A stretch of DNA of 64,000 nucleotides from Candidatus Sphingomonas colombiensis (GCA_029202845.1 CP119315.1:3747217-3811216), one strand, 5' to 3'; positions 9,538-18,111 are shown, counted from the stretch's first letter. Notes: generated by a model from the letters alone, not told the origin. Numbers and translations: made by a program.

Positions 9538-11115
9538 ATGGTCGACATGGCTGTCATTGAGCTTTCACGGCTCCAGTTCGCGCTGACTGCACTCTATCAT
9601 TTCCTGTTCGTGCCACTGACGCTCGGCCTATCCTTCATGCTGGTCATCATGGAGAGTATCTATGTGATGACCGGACGGCCGATCTGGCGGACGGTAACCC
9701 GGTTTTGGAGCAAATTATTCGGCATTAATTTCGTGCTTGGCGTCGCCACCGGCCTGACCATGGAATTCGAATTCGGCACCAACTGGTCGTATTATTCGCA
9801 TTATGTGGGCGACATCTTCGGCGCGCCGCTCGCGATCGAGGGACTGATGGCCTTCTTCCTCGAGGCGACCTTTGTCGGGCTGATGTTCTTCGGCTGGGAC
9901 AAGCTCAGCAAGCGCCAGCATCTCTTCACGACCTTCATGGTCGCGCTGGGATCGAACCTCTCGGCGCTCTGGATCCTCATCGCCAATGGCTGGATGCAGC
10001 ATCCGGTCGGCGCAGCGTTCAATCCCGCGACGATGCGCATGGAGGTTACGGATTTTGCGGCGGTGCTGTTCAATCCAGTGGCGCAGGCCAAGTTCGTCCA
10101 TACGGTGAGCGCGGGTTATGTCACCGCCTCGGTGTTCGTGCTCGGCGTATCGTCTTGGTATCTGCTCAAGGGCAAATGGGTCGCGGTCGCCCGCCGCTCC
10201 TTTACCGTCGCTGCCGCCTTTGGCCTGGCGTCGTCCCTCTCGGTCGTCGTGCTGGGCGACGAAAGCGGTTACGCGCTTACCGACAACCAGAAAATGAAAC
10301 TCGCCGCGCTCGAGGCGATGTGGCACACCGAACCAGCTCCCGCAGGAATCGCCATATTTGGCATTCCGAGCCTGGAAGGGCGCCACACACGCTACGAAAT
10401 CAAGATTCCTTATTTACTGGGCCTGATCTCCACCCGCAGCCTGACCGGCGAAGTTTCCGGCATCACCGAACTTGTCGCCAGGGCGCAGGTGCGGATCGAA
10501 GACGGGATTGAGGCTTATGATGCGGTCGAGAAGCTCAAGCTCAACCGCAACGACCTTGCAGCGCGCGAACAGTTCGAACGACACAAGCTCGATCTTGGCT
10601 ACGCGCTCCTGCTCAAGCGTTACGTCGCCGATCCACGCACCGCCTCGCCTGAGCAGATCGTGCAGGCGGCGTGGTCGACAGTACCCAATGTGCCGGTGAT
10701 GTTCTGGGTGTTCCGCGTCATGGCAGGGCTCGGTTTCTTCTTTATCGCATTCTTCCTGCTGGCCTTTTACTTCTCGACCGTCCGGCGCTTCGACGCACGC
10801 TGGTTTTTGCGCGCCGCCGTATGGATCATTCCGCTGCCATGGCTGGCCATCGAGTTCGGCTGGATATTGGCGGAGATCGGGCGCCAACCATGGGCAATCG
10901 ATGGCGTGCTGCCGACATTCCTCGGCGCATCTAGCCTCAGCGTGCCGGCATTATGGACCACGATCATCGGCTTCACGCTGATCTACGGCGCGCTCGCGGT
11001 GATCGAGATTCGCCTGATGCTCGCGACCATCGGCAAGGGGCCGATCGAGCAACAGGACGTATCGGATGCGGAGTCCCCATCCACCCCTGGCTATGCGCCG
11101 CTTCCCGCCGAATAA
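9538..11115 (+). CDS. cydA: Cytochrome bd ubiquinol oxidase subunit I
   Basis: A 525-residue haem-binding subunit of the bd quinol oxidase, which reduces oxygen to water with high oxygen affinity and no proton pumping. The N-terminus (ELSRLQFALTALYHFLFVPL) includes the conserved histidine region, GSNLSALWILIANGWMQHP is a hallmark, and the Q-loop follows in the periplasmic stretch around residues 240-330. Many transmembrane helices are visible. GGGAG at 9523-9528 supports ATG 9538, with ATG 9547 as alternative. It is 12 bases upstream of cydB and divergent from cydDC. Confidence 0.97.
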   Translation: MVDMAVIELSRLQFALTALYHFLFVPLTLGLSFMLVIMESIYVMTGRPIWRTVTRFWSKLFGINFVLGVATGLTMEFEFGTNWSYYSHYVGDIFGAPLAIEGLMAFFLEATFVGLMFFGWDKLSKRQHLFTTFMVALGSNLSALWILIANGWMQHPVGAAFNPATMRMEVTDFAAVLFNPVAQAKFVHTVSAGYVTASVFVLGVSSWYLLKGKWVAVARRSFTVAAAFGLASSLSVVVLGDESGYALTDNQKMKLAALEAMWHTEPAPAGIAIFGIPSLEGRHTRYEIKIPYLLGLISTRSLTGEVSGITELVARAQVRIEDGIEAYDAVEKLKLNRNDLAAREQFERHKLDLGYALLLKRYVADPRTASPEQIVQAAWSTVPNVPVMFWVFRVMAGLGFFFIAFFLLAFYFSTVRRFDARWFLRAAVWIIPLPWLAIEFGWILAEIGRQPWAIDGVLPTFLGASSLSVPALWTTIIGFTLIYGALAVIEIRLMLATIGKGPIEQQDVSDAESPSTPGYAPLPAE

Positions 11116-11127
11116 GGAGCCCCGGAC

Positions 11128-12276
11128 ATGGTACCTCCGATCGACTATGAGACGCTTCGCCTGATCTGGTGGGTGCTGATGGGCGTGCTGCTGATCGGTT
11201 TCGCGCTGACCGACGGCTTCGACCTCGGCGTTGCCGCACTGCTCCCCTTCGTCGCGCGGGACGATGTGGAGCGCCGCATGGTCATCAACACCATTGGCGC
11301 GACCTGGGAAGGCAACCAAGTATGGTTCATCCTCGGCGGCGGCGCGATCTTTGCGGCATGGCCGTTCGTCTATGCGGTGAGCTTTTCGGGCCTTTACCTG
11401 GCGATGTTCCTGCTGCTTGCCGCGCTCATTCTGCGGCCCGTCGGGTTCAAATATCGTTCGAAACGCCCCGATCCCGTGTGGCGCAACCGCTGGGACTGGG
11501 CATTGTTCGTCGGCGGCCTCGTGCCTGCCCTGGTCTTCGGCGTGGCGGTCGGCAATGTACTGACCGGTATTCCGTTTCGCCTCGATAGCGATTTGCGATC
11601 TTTCTACGAGGGTAGCCTGCTCGGTCTTTTCCACCCCTTTGCCTTAGTCGCCGGCCTGTTATCGGTGGCGATGCTGGTGCTCCACGGATCGAGCTGGCTC
11701 GCCATCAAGGTCGAGCACGGCGCCGTCCATGATCGGGCTGCCCGTTTCGGCCAATTCGCCGCCATCCTGTCGATCGTGCTATTCGCGGCCGGCGGATTGA
11801 TGGTAGCGACGACGGGCATGGGTTTTCGCGTGAGCGCTGTCGTTGACACGGCGGGCCCGTCCAATCCACACCTGACCGCGACCGTTGCCGCGGCGGGCGC
11901 CTGGCTCGATAATTACCACACCCACCCCTGGATGCTGGTCGCGCCGCTGCTTGGCCTGCTGGGGCCGGTGATCGCGCTGATTGGCATTCGCATGCGGCGC
12001 GAAATATTGGCCTTTGGCGGATCCTCACTTAGCGCGTTCGGGATCATTGTAACCGTCGGATTGTCGATGTTTCCTTTCATCTTGCCCAGTTCAATCGACC
12101 CGGCCTCGAGTTTGACGGTGTGGAACGCGTCGTCCAGCCAGATGACCCTGTTCATCATGCTGCTGGTGACGTTGATCTTCCTGCCGATCGTGCTGCTCTA
12201 CACCGCCTGGGCCTATCGCGTGATGTTTGGACGCGTGACGCTCGAGGAGGTCGGCAGCAACCCCGATTTCTACTAG
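11128..12276 (+). CDS. cydB: Cytochrome bd ubiquinol oxidase subunit II
   Basis: A 382-residue polytopic membrane protein. The start MVPPIDYETLRLIWWVLMG and the segment ALTDGFDLGVAALLPF are typical of CydB, as is the loop with TIGATWEGNQVWFILGGGAIFAAWP. It forms the heterodimer with CydA and lacks haem ligands of its own in the known family. Length matches the normal 380 residues. It sits in one operon with cydA and cydX. Confidence 0.97.
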   Translation: MVPPIDYETLRLIWWVLMGVLLIGFALTDGFDLGVAALLPFVARDDVERRMVINTIGATWEGNQVWFILGGGAIFAAWPFVYAVSFSGLYLAMFLLLAALILRPVGFKYRSKRPDPVWRNRWDWALFVGGLVPALVFGVAVGNVLTGIPFRLDSDLRSFYEGSLLGLFHPFALVAGLLSVAMLVLHGSSWLAIKVEHGAVHDRAARFGQFAAILSIVLFAAGGLMVATTGMGFRVSAVVDTAGPSNPHLTATVAAAGAWLDNYHTHPWMLVAPLLGLLGPVIALIGIRMRREILAFGGSSLSAFGIIVTVGLSMFPFILPSSIDPASSLTVWNASSSQMTLFIMLLVTLIFLPIVLLYTAWAYRVMFGRVTLEEVGSNPDFY

Positions 12277-12357
12277 ATTGATTTCGGGCCAGATGGAATC
12301 ATCGCGGAATCGGAACTCACAAAAACAGGACATTTCCCAGACTCAACGAGGTGACGC

Positions 12358-12468
12358 ATGTGGTATTTTAGCTGGATATTGGGGCTCGGCCTCGCCGTCG
12401 CCTTCGGCATACTCAATGGAATATGGCACGAATTCCATTCCGATCCGGATGATGACGTGATTTTTTGA
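12358..12468 (+). CDS. cydX: Cytochrome bd small subunit CydX
   Basis: A 36-residue single-helix protein too short for most gene callers. It starts MWYFSWILGLGLAVAFGILN, almost the CydX consensus, then a charged tail with IWHEFHSDPDDD and a stop at 12466. In known bd oxidases CydX packs against CydA and stabilises the haems. It lies 81 bases after cydB on the same strand and should be co-transcribed. An overlapping longer frame at 12278-12460 is a shadow. Confidence 0.9.
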   Translation: MWYFSWILGLGLAVAFGILNGIWHEFHSDPDDDVIF

Positions 12469-12684
12469 TCTTGTCTTCAGAATGATGCACGGGGGGGCAC
12501 GCAGCGTCACTCCGCAATCTTGAAAAATTGATTCTAAACGTAGGTTCTGACAACCCCGCTTTATGATAATCTAGATACGATCTTGATCCATTGACCTGCT
12601 CCTGACCTGATGCTGTGGTCGGCCTTTGCACCAGCGTAGGTGTGCGATGATATGGCCGTTGAGCTAGGTCAAAGGAGCCGTTCG

Positions 12685-12759
12685 ATGTCGCGGGATATTA
12701 TCACCGTAGATCTCGATCTCGCCAAAAGCGTTTTCCAGGTTCACGCAATCGGCTTGGCG
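12685..12759 (+). pseudogene. IS110-family transposase, N-terminal fragment
   Basis: An AAAGGAG site at 12671-12677 precedes an ATG, and the first 25 codons (VDLDLAKSVFQVHAIG) match the start of IS110-type DEDD transposases, where the first catalytic Asp sits in this motif. Homology then stops abruptly at about 12759, where another insertion sequence fragment begins. Only the N-terminal few percent of the roughly 340-residue enzyme remains, so it cannot be active. Confidence 0.75.
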
Positions 12760-12842
12760 AGTGATCAGCCCCCACCGAGTGATCCACCCCCTTCTGAGTG
12801 GTCGAGAATCTTTGTTATTTTGGATCACGAAGGAGATTGGGA

Positions 12843-13043
12843 ATGCCGTTCAAGAAGCACAAGCCGGAGGGGATCATCGCCAAACTGCGTGAAGCGGAGA
12901 TCGTTTTGGCGCAGGGCACCTAGACCCCTGAGGCATGTCGGCGGATCGCGGTCAGTAAGCAGACCTAATTATCGGAATATGGTGGTCTGAAGACGGACCA
13001 GGCGCGGCGGATGAAGGATCTCGACAAGGAGAATGCGCGGTTG
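12843..13043 (+). pseudogene. IS3-family transposase orfA, degraded
   Basis: Read in one frame from ATG 12843 this gives PFKKHKPEGIIAKLREAEI, a stop, TPEACRRIAVSKQT, a second stop, then EYGGLKTDQARRMKDLDKEN and ARL. That is the helix-turn-helix and leucine-zipper region of an IS3-family OrfA, broken by two stop codons and losing similarity after 13043. It is inserted in, or has replaced, the rest of the IS110 gene. No orfB or matching right end is seen; the 290 bases to the next gene hold no recognisable coding sequence. The GAGTGATC sequence occurs twice (12759-12766 and 12778-12785), perhaps the remains of the left IS end. Confidence 0.7.
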
Positions 13044-13333
13044 CCCGCGACTGGTTGGGCGCTGCGCGCGAGGAGCAGGACGCACCGCTGCTACTGATGG
13101 AGGGGTGAGAGGCGCGTTCAGCTACGTGTCACTGCAATTCTCCAATGATTTGGGTGGCCATCTCTGTCTCCCGTGGGGGGCAGATCGGCGCCGCTGGTGG
13201 GAAATCACATCGAATTTCCAATCATGGGCGCCAGCACCCGGACGGGTAAGCCATCGGATTATTTTGTTGCACTTCATTACGGATTGGTGACAAGAATATT
13301 ATAGGTAAAGGTCGTCATCTCGCGCGGCGATGC

Positions 13334-13921
13334 TTGAGCGAGTTAGCGACGATTGCGAGCGTCGACATGAATCACCGCGCCGGTCCATTGACCGTGGAGG
13401 ATTGCGACTTGTGCTTCGCCGCCCTTAAAGAGCGTGATCGAAATTGCCTGCGTCTGGTTGCCCGAAACTATAAGACCAAGGAAATTGCCCGGCACCTCGA
13501 GCTTTCCGAGCATACGATCAACAAGATCATCTTCGATATCCGCAGCAGTCTCCACGGCGAGTATCGGGGCTCGGTGGCACGCTTGTTCGTAGAATGGGAG
13601 ACTCGGCAAGAGCAGATTGCCGCAGCGCAGTCCCACCCGCCAAGAGCGCAAGTGCCCGACATCCTCGCACCGCACGATCGCAGCGATCAGGATCGATCGG
13701 ATGAACCGGTGACGGCGGGGCCGCCCCTCGCCGAGCCGCAGCGATCTTACGTCGTATCGCGCGTCTCCACGCTTGTCCCGCTGCGCGTTGGGGGAAAGCA
13801 GGCGAACCACCTGCCGCCGAGGGAAACGCTCGTTACGATCGCAGTCCTCGCCGCAGCGGCGTTAGTGGCACTGGGGTCCGCCGTATCGCTGCTCACCAGT
13901 TTGAGCGGGCTGCTGCGCTAA
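13334..13921 (+). CDS. LuxR-type HTH regulator with C-terminal membrane anchor
   Basis: A protein of 184-195 residues. Around residues 30-75, LKERDRNCLRLVARNYKTKE and HLELSEHTINKIIFDIR form a LuxR/GerE helix-turn-helix. A long Pro- and Asp-rich linker follows, and residues 168-192 (TIAVLAAAALVALGSAVSLL) make one hydrophobic helix at the very end. There is no receiver or autoinducer domain. Start is uncertain: TTG 13334 or ATG 13367 (MNHRAGPLTVEDC). A similar layout is common in sphingomonads but its role is not known to me; the anchor suggests regulation from or release at the membrane. Confidence 0.7.
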   Translation: MSELATIASVDMNHRAGPLTVEDCDLCFAALKERDRNCLRLVARNYKTKEIARHLELSEHTINKIIFDIRSSLHGEYRGSVARLFVEWETRQEQIAAAQSHPPRAQVPDILAPHDRSDQDRSDEPVTAGPPLAEPQRSYVVSRVSTLVPLRVGGKQANHLPPRETLVTIAVLAAAALVALGSAVSLLTSLSGLLR

Positions 13922-14397
13922 TCGCTGCAAGTTTCCCGTAAGAGTCGATGAACACCGAGGCGGTCGATCACGCGGACAACCAAGCCGGCCGCGACGATTT
14001 CCACGGTGGACGCGCCAAAAAATGCGCCAACTGTCTGATCTTATTGGTATATTTATAGACCTATTTCTTAGGCCTTCCCGATCCCAGCAATTGCGCCTCT
14101 CCTCGCTCCATCGATGGCCACACGGACGCACCGGTCATGCAGAGAAGCGAACGTATGGCGCTAAGCCGACCAACGCCTCCCCGCTCCCGGTTCGCCCAAA
14201 ACGGGTGGGAGAAGCGCCAATGACCTGAATTCCAGGAAAGCTTTGATCGCGACCGCGATCGCAACCGGCCCGGCTCCGCCGATGTCGGTTCCATCATTCG
14301 CTGCTCTGGGCTGAACAGCCCACATCATCGGAGCGGCCATCCTGTCATTATCCAGCAAAAGGCCCGCTTTTTTTTCGAAAGCGGGAATAGGAAAACT
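13922..14397. other. Gene-free stretch with two hairpins
   Basis: No convincing gene. TGGGCTG-AA-CAGCCCA (14307-14322) is a perfect 7-bp inverted repeat. CCCGCTTT at 14363-14370 pairs with AAAGCGGG at 14378-14385 and lies just before the ATG at 14398, so it sits in the leader of the next gene. A stretch around 14041-14075 is unusually AT-rich for this DNA and could hold a promoter. Confidence 0.5.
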
Positions 14398-14742
14398 ATG
14401 CGTGCTCAACGCCAAGCCATTGCCCGCACCGTTGCCGAGCGCCTCTTCGCAGCTGAGGAGGCCCTCGACGTCGCGGCGACGCGGATCGCCGAACTCAATG
14501 CCGCCCTGCCTCTCGCCCGACTGAACGTCGGCCTTTCGGCCGTCGTCGGACAGGACGCACTCAACAGTTCAGCGTCCGCGGTAAAACTCATCGCCAAAAC
14601 CCGCGCGAAAATCGTCGCGACGCATACCAATCTCAAACAGGCCAGCGACGATATCGGCCTCGCCGAAGTCAGCTATGGCGACCTTATCAAACCCAACAAG
14701 GCCGCGCTGGAACCCCACGCGCCGCACCTGCGTGCCGCATGA
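14398..14742 (+). CDS. Hypothetical helical protein
   Basis: A 114-residue protein that I do not recognise. It is rich in Ala, Leu and Glu with long predicted helices (AERLFAAEEALDVAATRIAEL and ASAVKLIAKTRAKIVATH), no Cys and no signal peptide. GGAAAAC shortly before the ATG is a weak ribosome site. The pattern resembles small sphingomonad proteins of unknown function. Neighbouring genes do not suggest a role. Confidence 0.6.
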   Translation: MRAQRQAIARTVAERLFAAEEALDVAATRIAELNAALPLARLNVGLSAVVGQDALNSSASAVKLIAKTRAKIVATHTNLKQASDDIGLAEVSYGDLIKPNKAALEPHAPHLRAA

Positions 14743-14795
14743 GACCTGCGGTCCGAGCGGTTGACTAGCTCGACAGTTCTTGTTTCGATAACGTC

Positions 14796-15236
14796 ATGAC
14801 GAGACAGATCGCGTTCCTGGTGCTGCTGGTTGTCAGCACCCTTTATGCGGTGCTGCGAGGCGGTCGCCCTGAGCAAATCGGGGCGGCCACCCTGTTCGCT
14901 GGCGCCTGGATCAGCACTCTCGTCGTGCACCCGCTGGGCCTGCGCTTCTTTCATATCGAGAGCGGCGTCCTTGTGACCGATGTAGCTATATTGGGTGTTT
15001 TCCTATGGCTTTCCGTTCGATGTACGCGTTTCTGGCCAATCTGGATCGCCGCGATGCTGACTGCGGAGGTAATCGTCCACATCGGCTTGGTCATTGCGCC
15101 GAGTGTCCCTTGGAAGGCTTACATGGATGCGACAGCGCTATGGGGCTGGATCGCGCAATTGATGCTGATCGTTGCGACATGGCGAACGAAGCGCCGGCAG
15201 ATGGATCTGGGTGCCGACGCGCCCTGGAAGCCCTGA
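14796..15236 (+). CDS. Hypothetical membrane protein
   Basis: A 146-residue protein with four or so hydrophobic segments (IAFLVLLVVSTLYAVL at the N-terminus, then around residues 27-45, 62-75, 85-105 and 118-130) and a basic C-terminal tail (WRTKRRQ). It contains HIESGVLVTDVAILGVFLWL and is likely an inner-membrane protein. No domain is recognised. Its last 58 bases overlap the start of the radC-like gene in another frame, so the two are probably co-expressed. Confidence 0.65.
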   Translation: MTRQIAFLVLLVVSTLYAVLRGGRPEQIGAATLFAGAWISTLVVHPLGLRFFHIESGVLVTDVAILGVFLWLSVRCTRFWPIWIAAMLTAEVIVHIGLVIAPSVPWKAYMDATALWGWIAQLMLIVATWRTKRRQMDLGADAPWKP

Positions 15237-15808
15237 TCGGGCTGACCCGCCCCGATTGTGCGCGGGAGCTTTCAGGTCGGCTGATAGAGCGTTTCGGATC
15301 GTTCGGCGAAGTGATTTCCGCGCACGCCGCAGATCGGGCGCCGGTCCTCGATCAACTGCCAGAGATCGAGCAGATGCTGCAATCTGTCCAACTGGCGCTG
15401 ATTCATATGTTGAGCGACCAATTCGCGCGCCGCCCGGTGCTGTCCAGCGATCAGGCGGTCCTCGATTATCTTCGATGCCGCATGGCCTATGAACCGGTCG
15501 AGCGATTTCGCGTGCTGTTTCTCAACGCGGCGAACGAGCTACTCGCTGACGAAATCATGGGCGTCGGTACCGTATCGTCGGTTCACGCCTATCCGCGCGA
15601 GATATTGAAACGCTGCCTCGAGCTTGGTGCCACCGCGCTCCTGCTCGTGCACAATCATCCCTCCGGCAATCCCGCGCCCTCGAAGGCGGATCTCGATCTG
15701 ACCGATCGCATCGCAAGCGCGGCCCGCTGGTTCGACGTCGTCCTCCACGATCACCTCGTGGTGGCAAAACATGGTTGGACCAGTTTCCGTAAGGCCGGGT
15801 ATCTATGA
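15179..15808 (+). CDS. radC: RadC family (JAB/MPN domain) protein
   Basis: A 209-residue protein of the RadC family. The C-terminal half carries the JAMM-like metal motif HNHPSGNPAPSKADLDLT, with the two histidines and the aspartate of the zinc site, and RVLFLNAANELLADE earlier is also conserved. ATG 15179 is chosen because the protein then begins with the usual N-terminal helical part; a longer frame from 15005 would overlap the membrane protein completely. The molecular activity of RadC proteins is unsettled despite the DNA-repair name, and they are often carried on mobile DNA, as the insertion fragments nearby also suggest. Confidence 0.85.
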   Translation: MANEAPADGSGCRRALEALIGLTRPDCARELSGRLIERFGSFGEVISAHAADRAPVLDQLPEIEQMLQSVQLALIHMLSDQFARRPVLSSDQAVLDYLRCRMAYEPVERFRVLFLNAANELLADEIMGVGTVSSVHAYPREILKRCLELGATALLLVHNHPSGNPAPSKADLDLTDRIASAARWFDVVLHDHLVVAKHGWTSFRKAGYL

Positions 15809-16017
15809 GCTCGCCTGCGGATAGCGTTGCCCTTAGCGGGAGCGAGCAAATCCATTCGGACCGCGACTTGGTCGAGGGCGATGGCCAAGTTGCGGCGACC
15901 GATCATCACCCCGGTACGCCCAGACTGGAAATTCTCGTTGCGCGGATCGCCGCCTGCGGTTCGCTCCTCCGGCTATGCCATGACGACGCTCGCAGCCTAG
16001 GCACTTCGCCCCAATGA
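15805..16017 (+). CDS. Small hypothetical protein
   Basis: A 70-residue frame that overlaps the radC stop by four bases (ATGA) and in turn overlaps the next gene by four bases. That double coupling is the main evidence that it is translated. The sequence is acidic in its first half (SEQIHSDRDLVEGDGQ) and has LEILVARIAACGSLLRLC in the second. No family is recognised. Confidence 0.45.
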   Translation: MSSPADSVALSGSEQIHSDRDLVEGDGQVAATDHHPGTPRLEILVARIAACGSLLRLCHDDARSLGTSPQ

Positions 16018-16736
16018 ACGCGCCCAACGCCCCGGATGATTTTCCTGCCTCGCTTCGCGCTGCCGCATGCCGCGGGCTGATGCGCCTTGATGCTGTGATG
16101 GAGCGAAATATCGGCAAAGCGCTTTCAACGCGCCCATATTGGATGTTCCTGCTTGAGCTATATCTCGCGGAATTCGAAGGCAGGACGATGTTTCAATCGT
16201 GCCTGGTTACCGAGGGAGCGCCCGCCAACACGCATCGCCGCGCTGCAAAGCTAGCCGATATGGGCATATTGATCCGCGAACCGGATCCGGATGACCATCG
16301 AAGGGTGGATCTTAAGTTGACGCCGGCGACCAGAGCCATGCTTGAGCATGCGCTCAATGCGACGGTCACGCTCTATCGCGCGATGGCCCGCGAGTTGCTC
16401 CCAGACTCAGAAATCGAGTATGGCTTGTTGGATCACGCCGAAACATGGTACAAAAGACTATTCAGTACCAAATACGAGCATAGTGCCATGAACATCCTTC
16501 GCGGCAAGGTTATAGCTGGCGGGCGTATCGCGCTGCCCGCCGACGTGCGCCGTTCGCTTGGACTCCAGAACGGCGACACTGTCCTGTTTGAAATTGAGGG
16601 TGATGAGCTTCGTATTCGTCCCGCCCGTTCCGCGCTTCGACGGGTGCAGGAGCGACTGCGCGCCTTCGCGCCGAATGAAGGGCTGGTGTCGGACGAACTG
16701 ATTGCTGAACGTCGGGCCGAGGCTTCGCGTGACTGA
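16014..16736 (+). CDS. MarR-type winged-helix protein fused to AbrB/VapB-type antitoxin domain
   Basis: A 240-residue two-domain protein. Residues 40-125 look like a MarR winged helix, with the wing DPDDHRRVDLKLTPATRAML. From residue 159 (MNILRGKVIAGGRIALPADV) the rest is a SpoVT/AbrB swapped-hairpin domain with LGLQNGDTVLFEIEGDEL, the usual DNA-binding half of a VapB/MazE antitoxin, followed by a toxin-binding tail. The PIN toxin gene starts inside its last codons. The in-frame ATG at 16488 could also give a separate 82-residue antitoxin, though only a weak site precedes it. The fusion to a MarR domain is unusual and may tie the toxin pair to a ligand or stress signal. Confidence 0.75.
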   Translation: MNAPNAPDDFPASLRAAACRGLMRLDAVMERNIGKALSTRPYWMFLLELYLAEFEGRTMFQSCLVTEGAPANTHRRAAKLADMGILIREPDPDDHRRVDLKLTPATRAMLEHALNATVTLYRAMARELLPDSEIEYGLLDHAETWYKRLFSTKYEHSAMNILRGKVIAGGRIALPADVRRSLGLQNGDTVLFEIEGDELRIRPARSALRRVQERLRAFAPNEGLVSDELIAERRAEASRD

Positions 16737-17130
16737 GAGATCGGCCGATCAAACCTATGTCCTCGACGCGTCGGCATTACTCTGTTTGCTTTTCGGGGAA
16801 CCGGGGGCCGAGCAGGTCGAAGCGCGCCTGACCCGGGCGCTGGTGTCGGCTGTGAATTACCATGAGGTGTTCGCAAAGCTCACCGATCGCGGTGTCGAAC
16901 CAGACGAGGCGAAGGCGATGCTGGCGGAACTCGATATCGACATCATTCCGGTTGACCGCGATCAGGCTGATGCTGGCGGGGCGCTACGGCCCACCACACG
17001 TGCATTGGGCCTGTCCCTCGGCGATCGCACCTGCCTCGCGCTGGCCCAGACACGCAATGCCGTGGCGGTGACCGCTGACCAGGTCTGGAAAAAGGTCGAT
17101 CTTGGCGTTGAAATCGAGGTGGTTCGATGA
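16729..17130 (+). CDS. vapC: VapC-type PIN domain toxin
   Basis: A 133-residue PIN domain ribonuclease. The acidic residues of the active site are visible: Asp13 in YVLDASALL, Glu in NYHEVFAK, Asp in LGDRTCLALA, and Asp in VTADQVW. GTG 16729 is chosen as start, giving an eight-base overlap with the antitoxin gene; an upstream in-frame TTG/ATG at 16702 is less likely. Such toxins usually cut tRNA or rRNA and are neutralised by the partner. It should be co-transcribed with the MarR-AbrB gene, which probably represses the operon. Confidence 0.85.
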   Translation: MTERSADQTYVLDASALLCLLFGEPGAEQVEARLTRALVSAVNYHEVFAKLTDRGVEPDEAKAMLAELDIDIIPVDRDQADAGGALRPTTRALGLSLGDRTCLALAQTRNAVAVTADQVWKKVDLGVEIEVVR

Positions 17131-17145
17131 TGATCAAAATCACCG

Positions 17146-18111
17146 ATGCACAGCAGAAGATCGCGGATTTATCGCATGCGGACTGACATCACCCATCTTC
17201 CCGCCACCAAACAGCGTGAACTCGAACGTGTCGTCGAGATTCTGTTTCAGGGGCTGCGCGAAGCGACGCAAAATGCGACAGGATCGCGGAAATCAGCGCG
17301 TATCCTCAAGGTCATCCTGTTCGGATCATATGCGCGCGGTGATTGGGTCGACGCCCCCTTCGATCCCAACCAGTTCACCTCCGATTATGACATCCTCGTC
17401 ATCGTCAACCAAACGGAACTGACCGATCGCGCGGGATATTGGGAGCAGACCGAACAGCGGCTGCTTGATGCCTACCACGTCGAGAAGATCATCCGCACGC
17501 CGGTAAATTTCATCGTCCACTCGCTTCAGCAGGTCAACGACGGCCTCGCCCACGGGCGCCTTCTCTTCATGGAGATCGCGAAGGATGGCGTGATCCTTTA
17601 CCAGTCCGATGATCGGTTGCTCGCGGAGCCCAAGCCCAAGACGCCCATGCAGGCGTATCTGACGGCAAAGGACTATTTCGAAGACAAATTCCCCGCCGCG
17701 ATGAGATGGTACCGGATAGCAGAACTGGCGGAAGGTGAAGGCTTTTTCAGCAACACCGCCTACCTTCTCCATCAGGCCACCGAAAATCTGTATAAATGCG
17801 CCTTGCTGACGCTGACCTTCTACGCCCCGCGCAACCCCAACATTCTCTTTCTCCGAGGGATGGCCGAAGGCCTCGACCGAAGGCTCTTCAATGCCTGGCC
17901 TCGTGGTACGCACGCCGAGCGCGCCATGTACCAGAAACTCAAGGAAGCCTATCGCAAGGGACAGCATTCGAGGCATTTCGACATTTCGCCTGAAGAACTC
18001 GACTGGCTCCGGAGAAAAATTCAAATACTTGGGGAAATCGTACATGAGGTTTGCACCGACCGCATCGCGTTGCTGAAAGTAGCGGCCGAGAGCACGCCGA
18101 AACCAGCCTGA
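17146..18111 (+). CDS. Single-chain nucleotidyltransferase-HEPN protein
   Basis: A 321-residue fusion. Residues 54-90 hold the nucleotidyltransferase signature GSYARGDW followed by SDYDILVIV, that is GSxARG...DxD, with an inserted loop between. The C-terminal half (residues 175-310) is a helical HEPN domain with YLLHQATENLYKCALL and QHSRHFDIS. In two-gene HEPN-MNT systems the transferase modifies and inactivates the HEPN RNase; here both parts are one protein. It follows the VapC gene by 15 bases. ATG 17146 is used; ATG 17176 (MRTDITHLPATK) is an equally good start. Function could be toxin-antitoxin, antibiotic modification or unknown. Confidence 0.8.
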   Translation: MHSRRSRIYRMRTDITHLPATKQRELERVVEILFQGLREATQNATGSRKSARILKVILFGSYARGDWVDAPFDPNQFTSDYDILVIVNQTELTDRAGYWEQTEQRLLDAYHVEKIIRTPVNFIVHSLQQVNDGLAHGRLLFMEIAKDGVILYQSDDRLLAEPKPKTPMQAYLTAKDYFEDKFPAAMRWYRIAELAEGEGFFSNTAYLLHQATENLYKCALLTLTFYAPRNPNILFLRGMAEGLDRRLFNAWPRGTHAERAMYQKLKEAYRKGQHSRHFDISPEELDWLRRKIQILGEIVHEVCTDRIALLKVAAESTPKPA

